From assembly GCA_045804965.1 (NCBI GenBank), contig JBJMMD010000027.1:1-64000 (forward strand): a DNA stretch of 64,000 bases, in the 5' to 3' direction. The notes under the pieces were generated by a model, which searched no databases, had not been told where the DNA came from, and saw only the letters and a program-made list of their open reading frames with translations. Positions 16,890 through 24,561 of this stretch are shown piece after piece. A program made the translations under genes and the position numbers. Within the stretch, counting starts at the first letter, position 1. The number at the start of each line of letters is the position of its first letter. The stretch is from CAVTUU01 sp045804965. Its GTDB lineage: Bacteria; Chloroflexota; Chloroflexia; Thermomicrobiales; UBA6265.

Positions 16890-19049
16890 CTAGACAAAGA
16901 GCGGAGCTAAGACCAGCGTGATCGTCGCCAAGAGTTTGATCAAGACGTGCAACGATGGACCGGCGGTGTCTTTGTACGGGTCGCCAACGGTGTCGCCCAC
17001 GACCGCGGCCGCGTGCGCGTCGGAACCCTTGCCCAGCACGTGGCCTTCGTCGTCTTTAAGATACCCGGCTTCGATATATTTCTTGGCGTTGTCCCAGGCT
17101 CCGCCGCCGTTGTTGAGCACGATGGCCATGAGCACGCCGACGATGGTGCCGACCATGAGCATCCCGGCCGCGCCTTCCCAGCGAAGAATGACGCCGACGA
17201 GGATCGGAACGATGACGACAAGCGCGCCTGGCAGCACCATTTCACGCAGCGCGCCGACGACGGAAATATCCACACACTTTCCGTAGTCTGGTTTCGACGT
17301 GCCGGCCATGATCCCGGGATCGGCGCGGAACTGGCGGCGAACCTCTTCGATCATTGCGCCAGCCGCGCGGCCGACTGCGCGAATCGCGAACGAGCAAAAC
17401 ATGAAGACCAAGGTCGCGCCGATCAGTCCGCCGACGAAGACCTTGGGTTCGGCGAGGTTGACGACACGATCGATTGGCTTGCTGCTAAAGCGTGCGACTT
17501 CGTCAAGAAATGCCGAAAAGAGGAGAAAGGCCGCGAGCGACGCCGTGCCGACAGCGTAACCTTTGGTCAGCGCCTTTGTCGTGTTCCCGACCGAGTCGAG
17601 CGCGTCGGTCACTTCACGGACTGACTCCGGCTGATCGCTCATTTCGACAATGCCGCCGGCGTTGTCGGTGATCGGACCGAAACAGTCCATGGCAAGAATA
17701 TACGCGGCTGACATGAGCATGCCCATGGTCGCGACCGCGGTCCCGAAGATGCCACCGCTGACTGACCCGCCGCCAACCGGAAAGTCGACTGCTTTACCGA
17801 GACTGTAAGAACTGAGCAATGCCGCAGCGATAGTGAGTGCCGGCATGCCGGTCGTTTCGAATCCGACTGAAATGCCCGAGATGATGTTCGTCGCAACGCC
17901 GGTCTTCGATGCCTCAGCAATAGTTTTCACCGGTCGCCACGCGCCCGATGTGTAGTATTGGGTGATGTAGACAAAAGCGATCGAAGTCGCGATGCCGATG
18001 ACTCCGCAGAGGAAGTAATAGAACCAGCCATAGGGGAGCATCCACCAGCAGACGAAGAAAAGGGCGACGACTGACAGCCCAGCGACCACGTAGTAACCCC
18101 GGTTGAGCTCGGCCATGGGATCGTTGACTGTGCTTCCCGGCCGAACCGTGAGCACCCCCGCAATCGAGCACAGCAGTCCAAATCCGGCGAGCACCAACGG
18201 GAAAAAGATCCAGGCAACGTCTTTGCTCGAAGAATCTCCGCCGGAAAGCCGGAAGAGCGCGACGCCTAGGATCATCGCGCCGATCATTTCAGCGGCGGAG
18301 GACTCGAAGAGGTCGGCGCCGCGGCCCGCGCAGTCGCCGACATTGTCGCCGACGAGATCGGCAATGACGGCGGGATTGCGGGGATCGTCTTCGGGAATTC
18401 CTGCTTCGACCTTACCGACGAGGTCGGCGCCGACGTCAGCAGCCTTGGTGTAAATGCCGCCGCCGAGCTGGGCAAAGAGAGCGACGAAACTTGCGCCGAA
18501 GGCGAAACCGACGATCCAAAACGGCGTTTCGGCGACGGTCGGGAGATTGCCTTCGGCGAAGATGCTGACGACGAAATAAACCCCGGTGACGCCAAGAAGC
18601 CCAAGCGCAATGACCAGAAATCCCGAAACCGCGCCTCCTCGCAGGGCCACGATTAACGCTTCGCCAAGACCTCTCTGGGCAGCAGAGGCGGTGCGAATGT
18701 TGCTCTTGACCGCGACGTACATGCCAATAAATCCGGCAAGCCCGGAGAGAAACGCGCCGACCAGGAAGGCGAGACCCGTGATGATGCCGCGTTCGACTTG
18801 GTGCTCATTCTCAAATATTCCGACGAGGACTCCAATAATCACCGCAGCGAGAACGGCCAGCATAGTGATCGTTCGATATTGACGATTGAGGTATGCGAGG
18901 GCGCCCTGGAAAATTGCTCGGGCGATTTCCTGCATTCCTGCTGAGCCCTCGTCTCGTGCCAGAACATCGCGGGCCAACCAGGCCGCAAAGAGGACCGCCA
19001 AAACGCCTAATATCAGCACTGGCAGTGTGTAAAGGAGTTTTTCGTCCAA
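16890..19049 (-). CDS. hppA: Membrane-bound proton-pumping pyrophosphatase
   Basis: Integral membrane pump of 719 residues coupling pyrophosphate hydrolysis to proton translocation. The acidic PPi-binding loop reads YTKAADVGADLVGKVEAGIP then EDDPRNPAVIADLVGDNVGD; a second is DNAGGIVEMSD, and a third GDTVGDPYKDTAGPSLHVL. The subtype motif is GNTTKALTKG with Lys at about residue 492; Lys here marks potassium-independent proton pumps, while Ala marks potassium-dependent ones. Some 15-16 hydrophobic segments are visible. The start is TTG 19049, strongly supported by AGGAGG a few bases upstream. It may recycle PPi from nucleotide and sugar-nucleotide synthesis. Same strand as secDF, 264 nt downstream of secF. 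Confidence 0.97.
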   Translation of the reverse strand: MDEKLLYTLPVLILGVLAVLFAAWLARDVLARDEGSAGMQEIARAIFQGALAYLNRQYRTITMLAVLAAVIIGVLVGIFENEHQVERGIITGLAFLVGAFLSGLAGFIGMYVAVKSNIRTASAAQRGLGEALIVALRGGAVSGFLVIALGLLGVTGVYFVVSIFAEGNLPTVAETPFWIVGFAFGASFVALFAQLGGGIYTKAADVGADLVGKVEAGIPEDDPRNPAVIADLVGDNVGDCAGRGADLFESSAAEMIGAMILGVALFRLSGGDSSSKDVAWIFFPLVLAGFGLLCSIAGVLTVRPGSTVNDPMAELNRGYYVVAGLSVVALFFVCWWMLPYGWFYYFLCGVIGIATSIAFVYITQYYTSGAWRPVKTIAEASKTGVATNIISGISVGFETTGMPALTIAAALLSSYSLGKAVDFPVGGGSVSGGIFGTAVATMGMLMSAAYILAMDCFGPITDNAGGIVEMSDQPESVREVTDALDSVGNTTKALTKGYAVGTASLAAFLLFSAFLDEVARFSSKPIDRVVNLAEPKVFVGGLIGATLVFMFCSFAIRAVGRAAGAMIEEVRRQFRADPGIMAGTSKPDYGKCVDISVVGALREMVLPGALVVIVPILVGVILRWEGAAGMLMVGTIVGVLMAIVLNNGGGAWDNAKKYIEAGYLKDDEGHVLGKGSDAHAAAVVGDTVGDPYKDTAGPSLHVLIKLLATITLVLAPLFV

Positions 19050-19313
19050 TTCCCCCTCCTCGAACCCCCAAAACTATCGGTTGGCCACGAGCACCATCAA
19101 ATTGATCGGCCGCAATGCACTCAGGGCAAGACGAGCGACCGGCGCCACCGGCGGATCGACCCAAACCGAATGGTTGGCGGTTTGCACACGGACGCGCGTG
19201 GTGCGACTTCTGGTCACCCCACGCGCGATTGAAAAGTCTAACACGATGATTGAAAGACCGTAAACGCGACGAGCGCTGGTATCCGCCAGGTCTATTCACA
19301 TCGAGACGTGCGA

Positions 19314-20267
19314 TCAGCGCGATGGGGCAGGGGCAGCGCCAGCTCCGCGAAATGTCACCTTTCGGAAAAGGCGCTGGATTTCACCGGTCTCCCACGAAAC
19401 AAGCAATTGGCTCGCGTTGAAGATCGAGGAATAGGTGCCGCTGATGACGCCGATGAGCAGTGCGAGCACGAAATATTTGGTTGACTCACCACCAAAGAGA
19501 TAGAGTGCGAGCAGTGTGAAGACGACCGTCATCGATGTATTGAGCGAGCGCACGAGTGTCTGTGCGAGGCTGTAATCGACAACGCCTTCGAAACTCGAGT
19601 CGGTGCGGCGGGCGAGATTCTCGCGGATACGGTCGAAGACGACGATGGTATCGTGGACCGAAAAACCAATAACGGTGAGCAACGCGGTGACGAACAGGGC
19701 GTCAATCTGAATGTCGGCGAGCCAACCAAGGATGGAGAAGACGCCGAGAACGACAAAGACGTCGTGAAGCATCGCGACAATGGCGCAAATACCGTAGAGC
19801 GCGGGATTCTGCGTGTTTCGGAAGGCATACGCGATGTAGAGCAAGATGCCGATCGACGCCAGAAAGACGGCGTAGACGGCGCGCTTTTGTATTTCATTCC
19901 CGACGGAAGCACCGACGCTCGAAATCTGAAGCTCAGTGAATGAGCCGATCGAAGTTTTGAAGTCCTGCTCAAGAGCTTTCTTCGTTTGCGAGCCCTGCTC
20001 CATTTCTTTCATTCGAATCAGAGCGACGTTGTTTGTGCCGCCATCACTCGAAACTTGGACGACAGTGTCGGTAAAGCCATGAGCCCCCAGTACTGTCTTT
20101 ACTTCCTCGGTTTTGATAGAACGGTCGAACTTAAGCTCCCAAAGTGTGCCGCCTGTGAAATCGATCCCTCGATTCAAGCCAAAGAAGATCAGCGAGAGCA
20201 TGCCCGGAACGATCACGATCAGGGAGATCATGTACCAGAGGTGACGTCTACTCGCGAGATGGTCCAT
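19314..20267 (-). CDS. secF: Protein translocase subunit SecF
   Basis: RND-related subunit that, with SecD, uses the proton gradient to complete Sec-dependent export. 317 residues from ATG 20267 (MDHLASRRHLWYMISLIVIV); a longer frame to 20351 would overlap secD by 47 nt and is less likely. SecF marks are the TM1 exit NRGIDFTGGTLWELKF, then ALYGICAIVAMLHDVFVVLG, and GFSVHDTIVVFDRIRENL with the conserved VxDxxVVFDR pattern. Six hydrophobic segments with the usual large loop after the first. 37 nt downstream of secD; co-transcribed from the secD promoter. Confidence 0.96.
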   Translation of the reverse strand: MDHLASRRHLWYMISLIVIVPGMLSLIFFGLNRGIDFTGGTLWELKFDRSIKTEEVKTVLGAHGFTDTVVQVSSDGGTNNVALIRMKEMEQGSQTKKALEQDFKTSIGSFTELQISSVGASVGNEIQKRAVYAVFLASIGILLYIAYAFRNTQNPALYGICAIVAMLHDVFVVLGVFSILGWLADIQIDALFVTALLTVIGFSVHDTIVVFDRIRENLARRTDSSFEGVVDYSLAQTLVRSLNTSMTVVFTLLALYLFGGESTKYFVLALLIGVISGTYSSIFNASQLLVSWETGEIQRLFRKVTFRGAGAAPAPSR

Positions 20268-20304
20268 CGGCGAATGCCTGCCCTTTCGAGTCGTGACAGC
20301 GACG

Positions 20305-21753
20305 TTAGTCGGCGGTGGCGCCGGCAAGTTCTCTCGGATCCTCGACACCAAACCAGCGAGGATGATTCGCCCAACCCGCGAAGATGAGCAGGCGGAGGAA
20401 GGTTCGGGTCACGGTGATCGCGGTGAACATACTGACCGAAACGCCGACGAAAAGCGTGAGCGCGAACCCGGTAATGATGCTCGCGCCGGTATAGCGGCCG
20501 AACCAGTACAGGATCGCGCTTGTGATCATCGTCGAAATATTGGAATCCCGGATCGACGGCCAAGCGTGATCGAAGCCCGCTTCGACCGCATTGGTCAAGG
20601 AGCGGCCAAGGCGGATCTCGTCCTTCATCCGGGCGAAGATGAGCACGTTCGCGTCGACGGCCATGCCGATTGAGAGGATGAAGCCGGCGATGCCGGCGAG
20701 CGTCATCGTCACCGGGATGAGCTTGAACAGCGCGAAGGTCAGGCTCGTGTAGACAAGCAACGCCAGCACCGCGAGCGCGCCCGGAACCCGATAGTAGAGG
20801 ATCATGAAGAGCGCGACCGTGCCGAGACCGATGATGCCGGCGATGAGACTCTTATCGATCGAGTCTTGCCCGAGCTGCGGTCCGACGGTGCGGCTCGATT
20901 TCACTTCCAAGGGCACCGCCAATGCGCCCGCTTTAAGCTGAACGACGAGGTTGTTCACTTCCGAGGCGGACATCCCTTCGATGATTCCGGAGTTGTTGAT
21001 CGCGCCGTTGACCGACGGTGAGGAGATGACTTTCTTGTCGAGCACGATCGACATCGGTTGGCCGATGTGCGCGCTCGTGAAATCATAAAACTTGCTCGCC
21101 GCCCCGCTCTTCAGTTCAAAGCCGACGACGATCGATCCGAGGCTGTTTCGCGTCGGATAAGCGTCCTTCAGGTCCTTGCCGCTGATGATCGTCGTGTAGA
21201 CCGTACCTGCTGGAGTCGCCGTCGCGCTGGCCGCCGGGGAGGCGACCGGCGACGCTGCTGGAGACCCCACTGGTGAGGCGCTAGGGGATGCTTGCGGTGT
21301 GCCTGGTGCTGCCTGGCTGGCGGCCGAGCCGAGCGTGGTGTTAACTACGGTGCCCTCCGGCAGGAATTGACCCTGTGGGTCGATGATCTCGAGAAGCGCC
21401 GTCTCTTTGAGAACCCTGACTGCTTCCTCTGGATCCTTGACCCCTGGTAGCTCGACGATGATCTGATTGTTGTTCTGAGTTTGAATAACCGGCTCGCTCA
21501 CACCGAGGCCGTTCACCCGGCGCTCGATCGTGTTCCGTGTGCCTTCGAGCGCACCACTGTCGACCTTGCCGCCTCCGGGTGGGTTCGCCTGCAAGAGCAC
21601 TTGTAAGCCGCCCTGAAGGTCGAGGCCCTCGTGAACCTTGACATTGTCTTTGAGCCCAAAGACATTGCCGGTGGTTCCCGGCAGGTCGATCCAGACCGCT
21701 AACAGGGTGAGAACCGAGATGAAAATGAGCATGTGCCAAGGGCGGACGCGCAC
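20305..21753 (-). CDS. secD: Protein translocase subunit SecD
   Basis: Partner of SecF in the accessory translocase complex. 482 residues. GTG start 21753 with GAGGAG 9 nt upstream. An N-terminal TM is followed by the SecD motif GLDLQGGLQVLLQA (about 43-56), the P1 domain, and the conserved TM4 region AGFILSIGMAVDANVLIFAR. The P1 domain contains a low-complexity Ala/Ser/Pro/Thr stretch at about residues 145-185 (repeats of SP, ASP and SPAAS), likely a flexible extracytoplasmic linker; typical SecD proteins have a shorter one. The gene has its own near-consensus promoter at 21859-21887. Confidence 0.96.
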   Translation of the reverse strand: MRVRPWHMLIFISVLTLLAVWIDLPGTTGNVFGLKDNVKVHEGLDLQGGLQVLLQANPPGGGKVDSGALEGTRNTIERRVNGLGVSEPVIQTQNNNQIIVELPGVKDPEEAVRVLKETALLEIIDPQGQFLPEGTVVNTTLGSAASQAAPGTPQASPSASPVGSPAASPVASPAASATATPAGTVYTTIISGKDLKDAYPTRNSLGSIVVGFELKSGAASKFYDFTSAHIGQPMSIVLDKKVISSPSVNGAINNSGIIEGMSASEVNNLVVQLKAGALAVPLEVKSSRTVGPQLGQDSIDKSLIAGIIGLGTVALFMILYYRVPGALAVLALLVYTSLTFALFKLIPVTMTLAGIAGFILSIGMAVDANVLIFARMKDEIRLGRSLTNAVEAGFDHAWPSIRDSNISTMITSAILYWFGRYTGASIITGFALTLFVGVSVSMFTAITVTRTFLRLLIFAGWANHPRWFGVEDPRELAGATAD

Positions 21754-21858
21754 GCCGGTTAGCTCCTCAAGATGAATTGCCGCTCACGTTCGGGCGCTGC
21801 GGCCGCCAATTGTTCATCACGCACAGAGTCCCGACTCATATGCGGGTGGATGCGCCGG

Positions 21859-21887
21859 AGTATAGGCTTGGGTCAGTGGTAGGTCAA
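21859..21887 (-). promoter_or_regulatory. secDF promoter
   Basis: On the minus strand, TTGACC (21887-21882), 17-nt spacer, TATACT (21864-21859). Start near 21852, giving a leader of about 100 nt to the secD GTG. Good match to a sigma-70 housekeeping promoter. Confidence 0.7.
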
Positions 21888-21928
21888 ACGAGCTGCTCAA
21901 ATAAGCGATTCGACATAAGGGGTGACGG

Positions 21929-22561
21929 TTACCTATCGGGTCCGCATGACCTATACAGTTCATTGGCGACGATGTACTCCTCAACGTGATACGGCACCAG
22001 ATACCGAATCGGTTTTCCCACGCAGACACGGTCCCGGATATCGCGTGAAGACACACCGATCTCCGGCGTTTCCACGAGCTGCAGACGACCTTTAGAGCCG
22101 GGAATGGCCGCGTGCACACCCGCGAAGTCGACATCGATGCCAGGCCGAGCGGCGACGCCGATCTTTGCCATGCGCACGATTCGTTCAGGGTCATGCCAGC
22201 GTGGCAGATCGCGCAAAGAGTCTTCGCCCATTAAGAAGTAGAAGTCTTTATGCGGATATTCTTTCGCTAGGTCTTCGAGCGTGTCGGCCGTGTATGAGTT
22301 GCCGGCGCGGTGCAACTCGATCTCATTCATTTCAAATTGGGGATTGTCTATGATCGCTTGTTGAACCATGGCGAGTCGGTGTCGATCGGAAGTGACTTCC
22401 TGGTGTGTTTTATGGGGCGGCCGCGCGGCGGGAACGAAGAGCACGCGTTCGAGGTCGAGCGCCCACCGCATTTCAGACGCAATGATCAGGTGGCCAACGT
22501 GGATCGGGTCGAATGTCCCGCCGAAAATCCCAATGTGTGTCACTCGCTCTGGCTGCTCCAT
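21929..22561 (-). CDS. nadD: Nicotinate-nucleotide adenylyltransferase
   Basis: Adenylates nicotinic acid mononucleotide to deamido-NAD in NAD synthesis. 210 residues. Nucleotidyltransferase motif GIFGGTFDPIHVGHLI (about 12-27) with the HxGH signature; VLFVPAARPPHK; GEDSLRDLPRWHDPERI; and the C-terminal ISSxxIR-type motif as GVSSRDIRDRV. ATG 22561. In many bacteria nadD follows obgE and precedes rsfS; here it is followed by secDF after 175 nt with a separate promoter, and the divergent gene is a PHP phosphatase. Confidence 0.95.
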   Translation of the reverse strand: MEQPERVTHIGIFGGTFDPIHVGHLIIASEMRWALDLERVLFVPAARPPHKTHQEVTSDRHRLAMVQQAIIDNPQFEMNEIELHRAGNSYTADTLEDLAKEYPHKDFYFLMGEDSLRDLPRWHDPERIVRMAKIGVAARPGIDVDFAGVHAAIPGSKGRLQLVETPEIGVSSRDIRDRVCVGKPIRYLVPYHVEEYIVANELYRSCGPDR

Positions 22562-22603
22562 TCATGGCGTGCCCGCGCCCTGACCAAGGCAAGTGAGGCA
22601 CCC

Positions 22604-22612
22604 TGGTATAGT
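22604..22612 (+). promoter_or_regulatory. Extended -10 promoter of the PHP phosphatase gene
   Basis: TGG-TATAGT (22604-22612), an extended -10 without a clear -35. Start near 22619, 30 nt before the TTG start codon. Confidence 0.45.
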
Positions 22613-22648
22613 AGGGCCAATCTGGCGGCTCTGCGATGGAGACCTTCA

Positions 22649-23476
22649 TTGTTCGATTACCACGTGCATAGTGAATTCTCGGTCGACTGCAAAATCCCTG
22701 TCGCCGAGATGTGTCGCGCGGCGGCGGCTGCCGGGGTCACTGAACTCGCGATAACCGACCATGTCGATCATGAACCGGCTGATCCTGGGGCCGGATATTA
22801 CCAGGCAGAAGCATACTTCGACGCGATCGAGCGCGCGCGAGATGAGTTTGGCGATCATCTGGTCGTGCTCGCGGGTGCGGAAGTCGATTTCAATCGACGT
22901 ATCGCCATCCAGGTCGAGCGTTTTCTTTTGCAGCACGATTACGACTTCGTTATCGGCTCCGTGCATTACGGCGAAGGCGGCGAGATTATTTTTCAGGAGT
23001 TTTTTGAGAATCGCGCGCTCGACGACGTTTTCCTGCCGTACTTCGACGAGATCGAAGCTGCAGTTGAGACAGGCTGGTTCGACACGCTTGGGCACCTAGA
23101 TCTCCCGAAGCGATATCTCCCATGCACCCGCCGGACGTACGATCCTCTTGCTTACAAAGAAAGATTACAGCCCATTTTCGGCAAGTTAATCGCGCAGGGC
23201 ATGTCATTTGAGATCAACACGTCGGGTATTCGGCAGGCACCGAAAACGAGCATGCCGGGTCCAGCGGTCGTGCGCTGGTATGTCGAAGCGGGCGGCCAGC
23301 TGATCACGACGGGTACCGATTCTCACGCGCCGCAAACGGTCGGCGCGGGACTAGCAATGACGGTCGATATGCTCGAACTCTGTGGTATTGACGCAATCTC
23401 ATCGTTCCGCAAGCGGCAGCGCACGCAAACACCGATCTCGCGCCTTCGACAAAGCCGTGCGGTACCGATCGTTTGA
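22649..23476 (+). CDS. PHP-domain phosphatase, histidinol-phosphatase (HisJ/HisK) type
   Basis: Metal-dependent phosphatase of the PHP fold, 275 residues. The frame is open far upstream, but homology begins at FDYHVHSEFS, so TTG 22649 is chosen; GGAGA lies 6 nt before it. PHP metal motifs: DYHVHSEFSVDC (HxH), AITDHVDHE, GAEVDFN, DFVIGSVHYG, then TGTDSHAPQTVGAG at the end. Relatives remove phosphate from histidinol phosphate; hisD is present about 38 kb away, which fits but does not prove that role. Divergent from nadD, with an extended -10 promoter between. The membrane-protein gene follows after 15 nt. Confidence 0.82.
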   Translation: MFDYHVHSEFSVDCKIPVAEMCRAAAAAGVTELAITDHVDHEPADPGAGYYQAEAYFDAIERARDEFGDHLVVLAGAEVDFNRRIAIQVERFLLQHDYDFVIGSVHYGEGGEIIFQEFFENRALDDVFLPYFDEIEAAVETGWFDTLGHLDLPKRYLPCTRRTYDPLAYKERLQPIFGKLIAQGMSFEINTSGIRQAPKTSMPGPAVVRWYVEAGGQLITTGTDSHAPQTVGAGLAMTVDMLELCGIDAISSFRKRQRTQTPISRLRQSRAVPIV

Positions 23477-23491
23477 TGAACAGCTGACGCC

Positions 23492-24484
23492 ATGCAAACG
23501 CGACGATCATCTAGCAAACGACCAGCAGTCGACCCCAGTTGGGTTCCTCCGCCGTGGAATCCGGCGGCTTTGCCTGCGCGCGACGGCAATCGCAGGCCAC
23601 GCGCGGCGCGGAATCAACAAGCCGCTCGTGAAAGGCCCAACCGCATCCGAGGACAAAAGGAAACGCGCGCACCGGATCCTAACGCCCGCCGAATTCTGGC
23701 AATCGCCGTCCCTCAAGCTGCGACAGGCATCGTTGGGCTGATCATTTCGATCATCGGACTAGTTGTCGCCTTTCCCAACATGCCAATGGCGATCTTCGCG
23801 ATTCTGGCAGTCCAAGTAGGGGGCTACTTTCTGACAAGAGGCGAAGCGCCGTTGGGGATGCGAATGGCGTGGATCGTTGGCGCGATCGAGACCGCGGTCA
23901 TTCTTCCGGTCGTGGCATTGCAGACCATTATTGCGCGGGAGCCATATGTTTCCCAATCCATGGGATCGGCGGGTCCCGTGCTCGTCGCAACTGCAATTGT
24001 GGCCTTGGTCCAGATTGGCCTCGCGGTCTTTATCGCCGCATCTTCATGGGAGCATCCCGAAGAGGCGGGTCTCATTTTCTTGCCACTGGCGTTGCTCGTT
24101 CCGGCCGTTATCGGGGCGCGGCACGAAATTCTCGAAGAGAACGCTGTGCGCGCGCTCGCACAAGCATCGCTCCTAGCCGCGGGCGCGACCGTCATCGCCT
24201 GGGCCTTGCCGCGAAGCAGCCGGCCATTTGTGCCCGCGGCCGCCCTCGCGCTGCAGTTCCTCGCGCTTTGGCTCAGCGGGCACGGTCCGTCGTTCGCGCG
24301 GACAAGCGACGAGGTCGTGCCATTCATGTACGCATCACTGTTGGTGCTCACCGTCATCTTGACTGTGGGCGTGTCGATCCTGTCGCTTTATTCTAGGAGG
24401 ATCATCCTTGCTGCGGAGATGACTGAGCGAAGCCAGCAATGGGAGCGACGTCATGTCAACGTCGATCTGCCGAGCATGTCTTAG
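23492..24484 (+). CDS. Unknown multi-pass membrane protein
   Basis: 330 residues, not recognised. A basic, Pro/Arg/Gln-rich cytoplasmic N-terminus (about 1-68) is followed by around eight hydrophobic segments, among them GIVGLIISIIGLVVAF, AIFAILAVQVGGYFL, VLVATAIVALVQIGLAVFIA and YASLLVLTVILTVGVSILSL. No transporter signature or catalytic motif is seen. A short polar tail contains EMTERSQQWERRHVNVD. It lies 15 nt after the PHP phosphatase on the same strand, so it is probably co-transcribed; its role is unknown. Convergent with gyrA across a shared hairpin. Confidence 0.65.
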   Translation: MQTRRSSSKRPAVDPSWVPPPWNPAALPARDGNRRPRAARNQQAARERPNRIRGQKETRAPDPNARRILAIAVPQAATGIVGLIISIIGLVVAFPNMPMAIFAILAVQVGGYFLTRGEAPLGMRMAWIVGAIETAVILPVVALQTIIAREPYVSQSMGSAGPVLVATAIVALVQIGLAVFIAASSWEHPEEAGLIFLPLALLVPAVIGARHEILEENAVRALAQASLLAAGATVIAWALPRSSRPFVPAAALALQFLALWLSGHGPSFARTSDEVVPFMYASLLVLTVILTVGVSILSLYSRRIILAAEMTERSQQWERRHVNVDLPSMS

Positions 24485-24517
24485 GCGCCCGTGACATGAA
24501 ATGAGTTGAAAAAGTAG

Positions 24518-24545
24518 CGCCCTCGTTCGGCATCGAACGAGGGCG
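24518..24545 (-). terminator. Hairpin terminator between gyrA and the membrane-protein gene
   Basis: Perfect 12-bp stem CGCCCTCGTTCG / CGAACGAGGGCG with a GCAT loop. In the gyrA direction it is followed by CTACTTTTT, in the other by TTTACACTT. It therefore serves gyrA best and may act in both directions. Confidence 0.75.
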
Positions 24546-24561
24546 TTTACACTTCTCGAAG

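Noticed and set aside
16411..16893. 160-residue plus-strand frame
   Set aside because: Antisense to the FAD-binding N-terminus of the oxidoreductase.
22310..22648. Upstream extension of the PHP phosphatase frame
   Set aside because: Overlaps nadD on the other strand, lacks homology, and lies upstream of the extended -10; TTG 22649 has a good ribosome-binding site.
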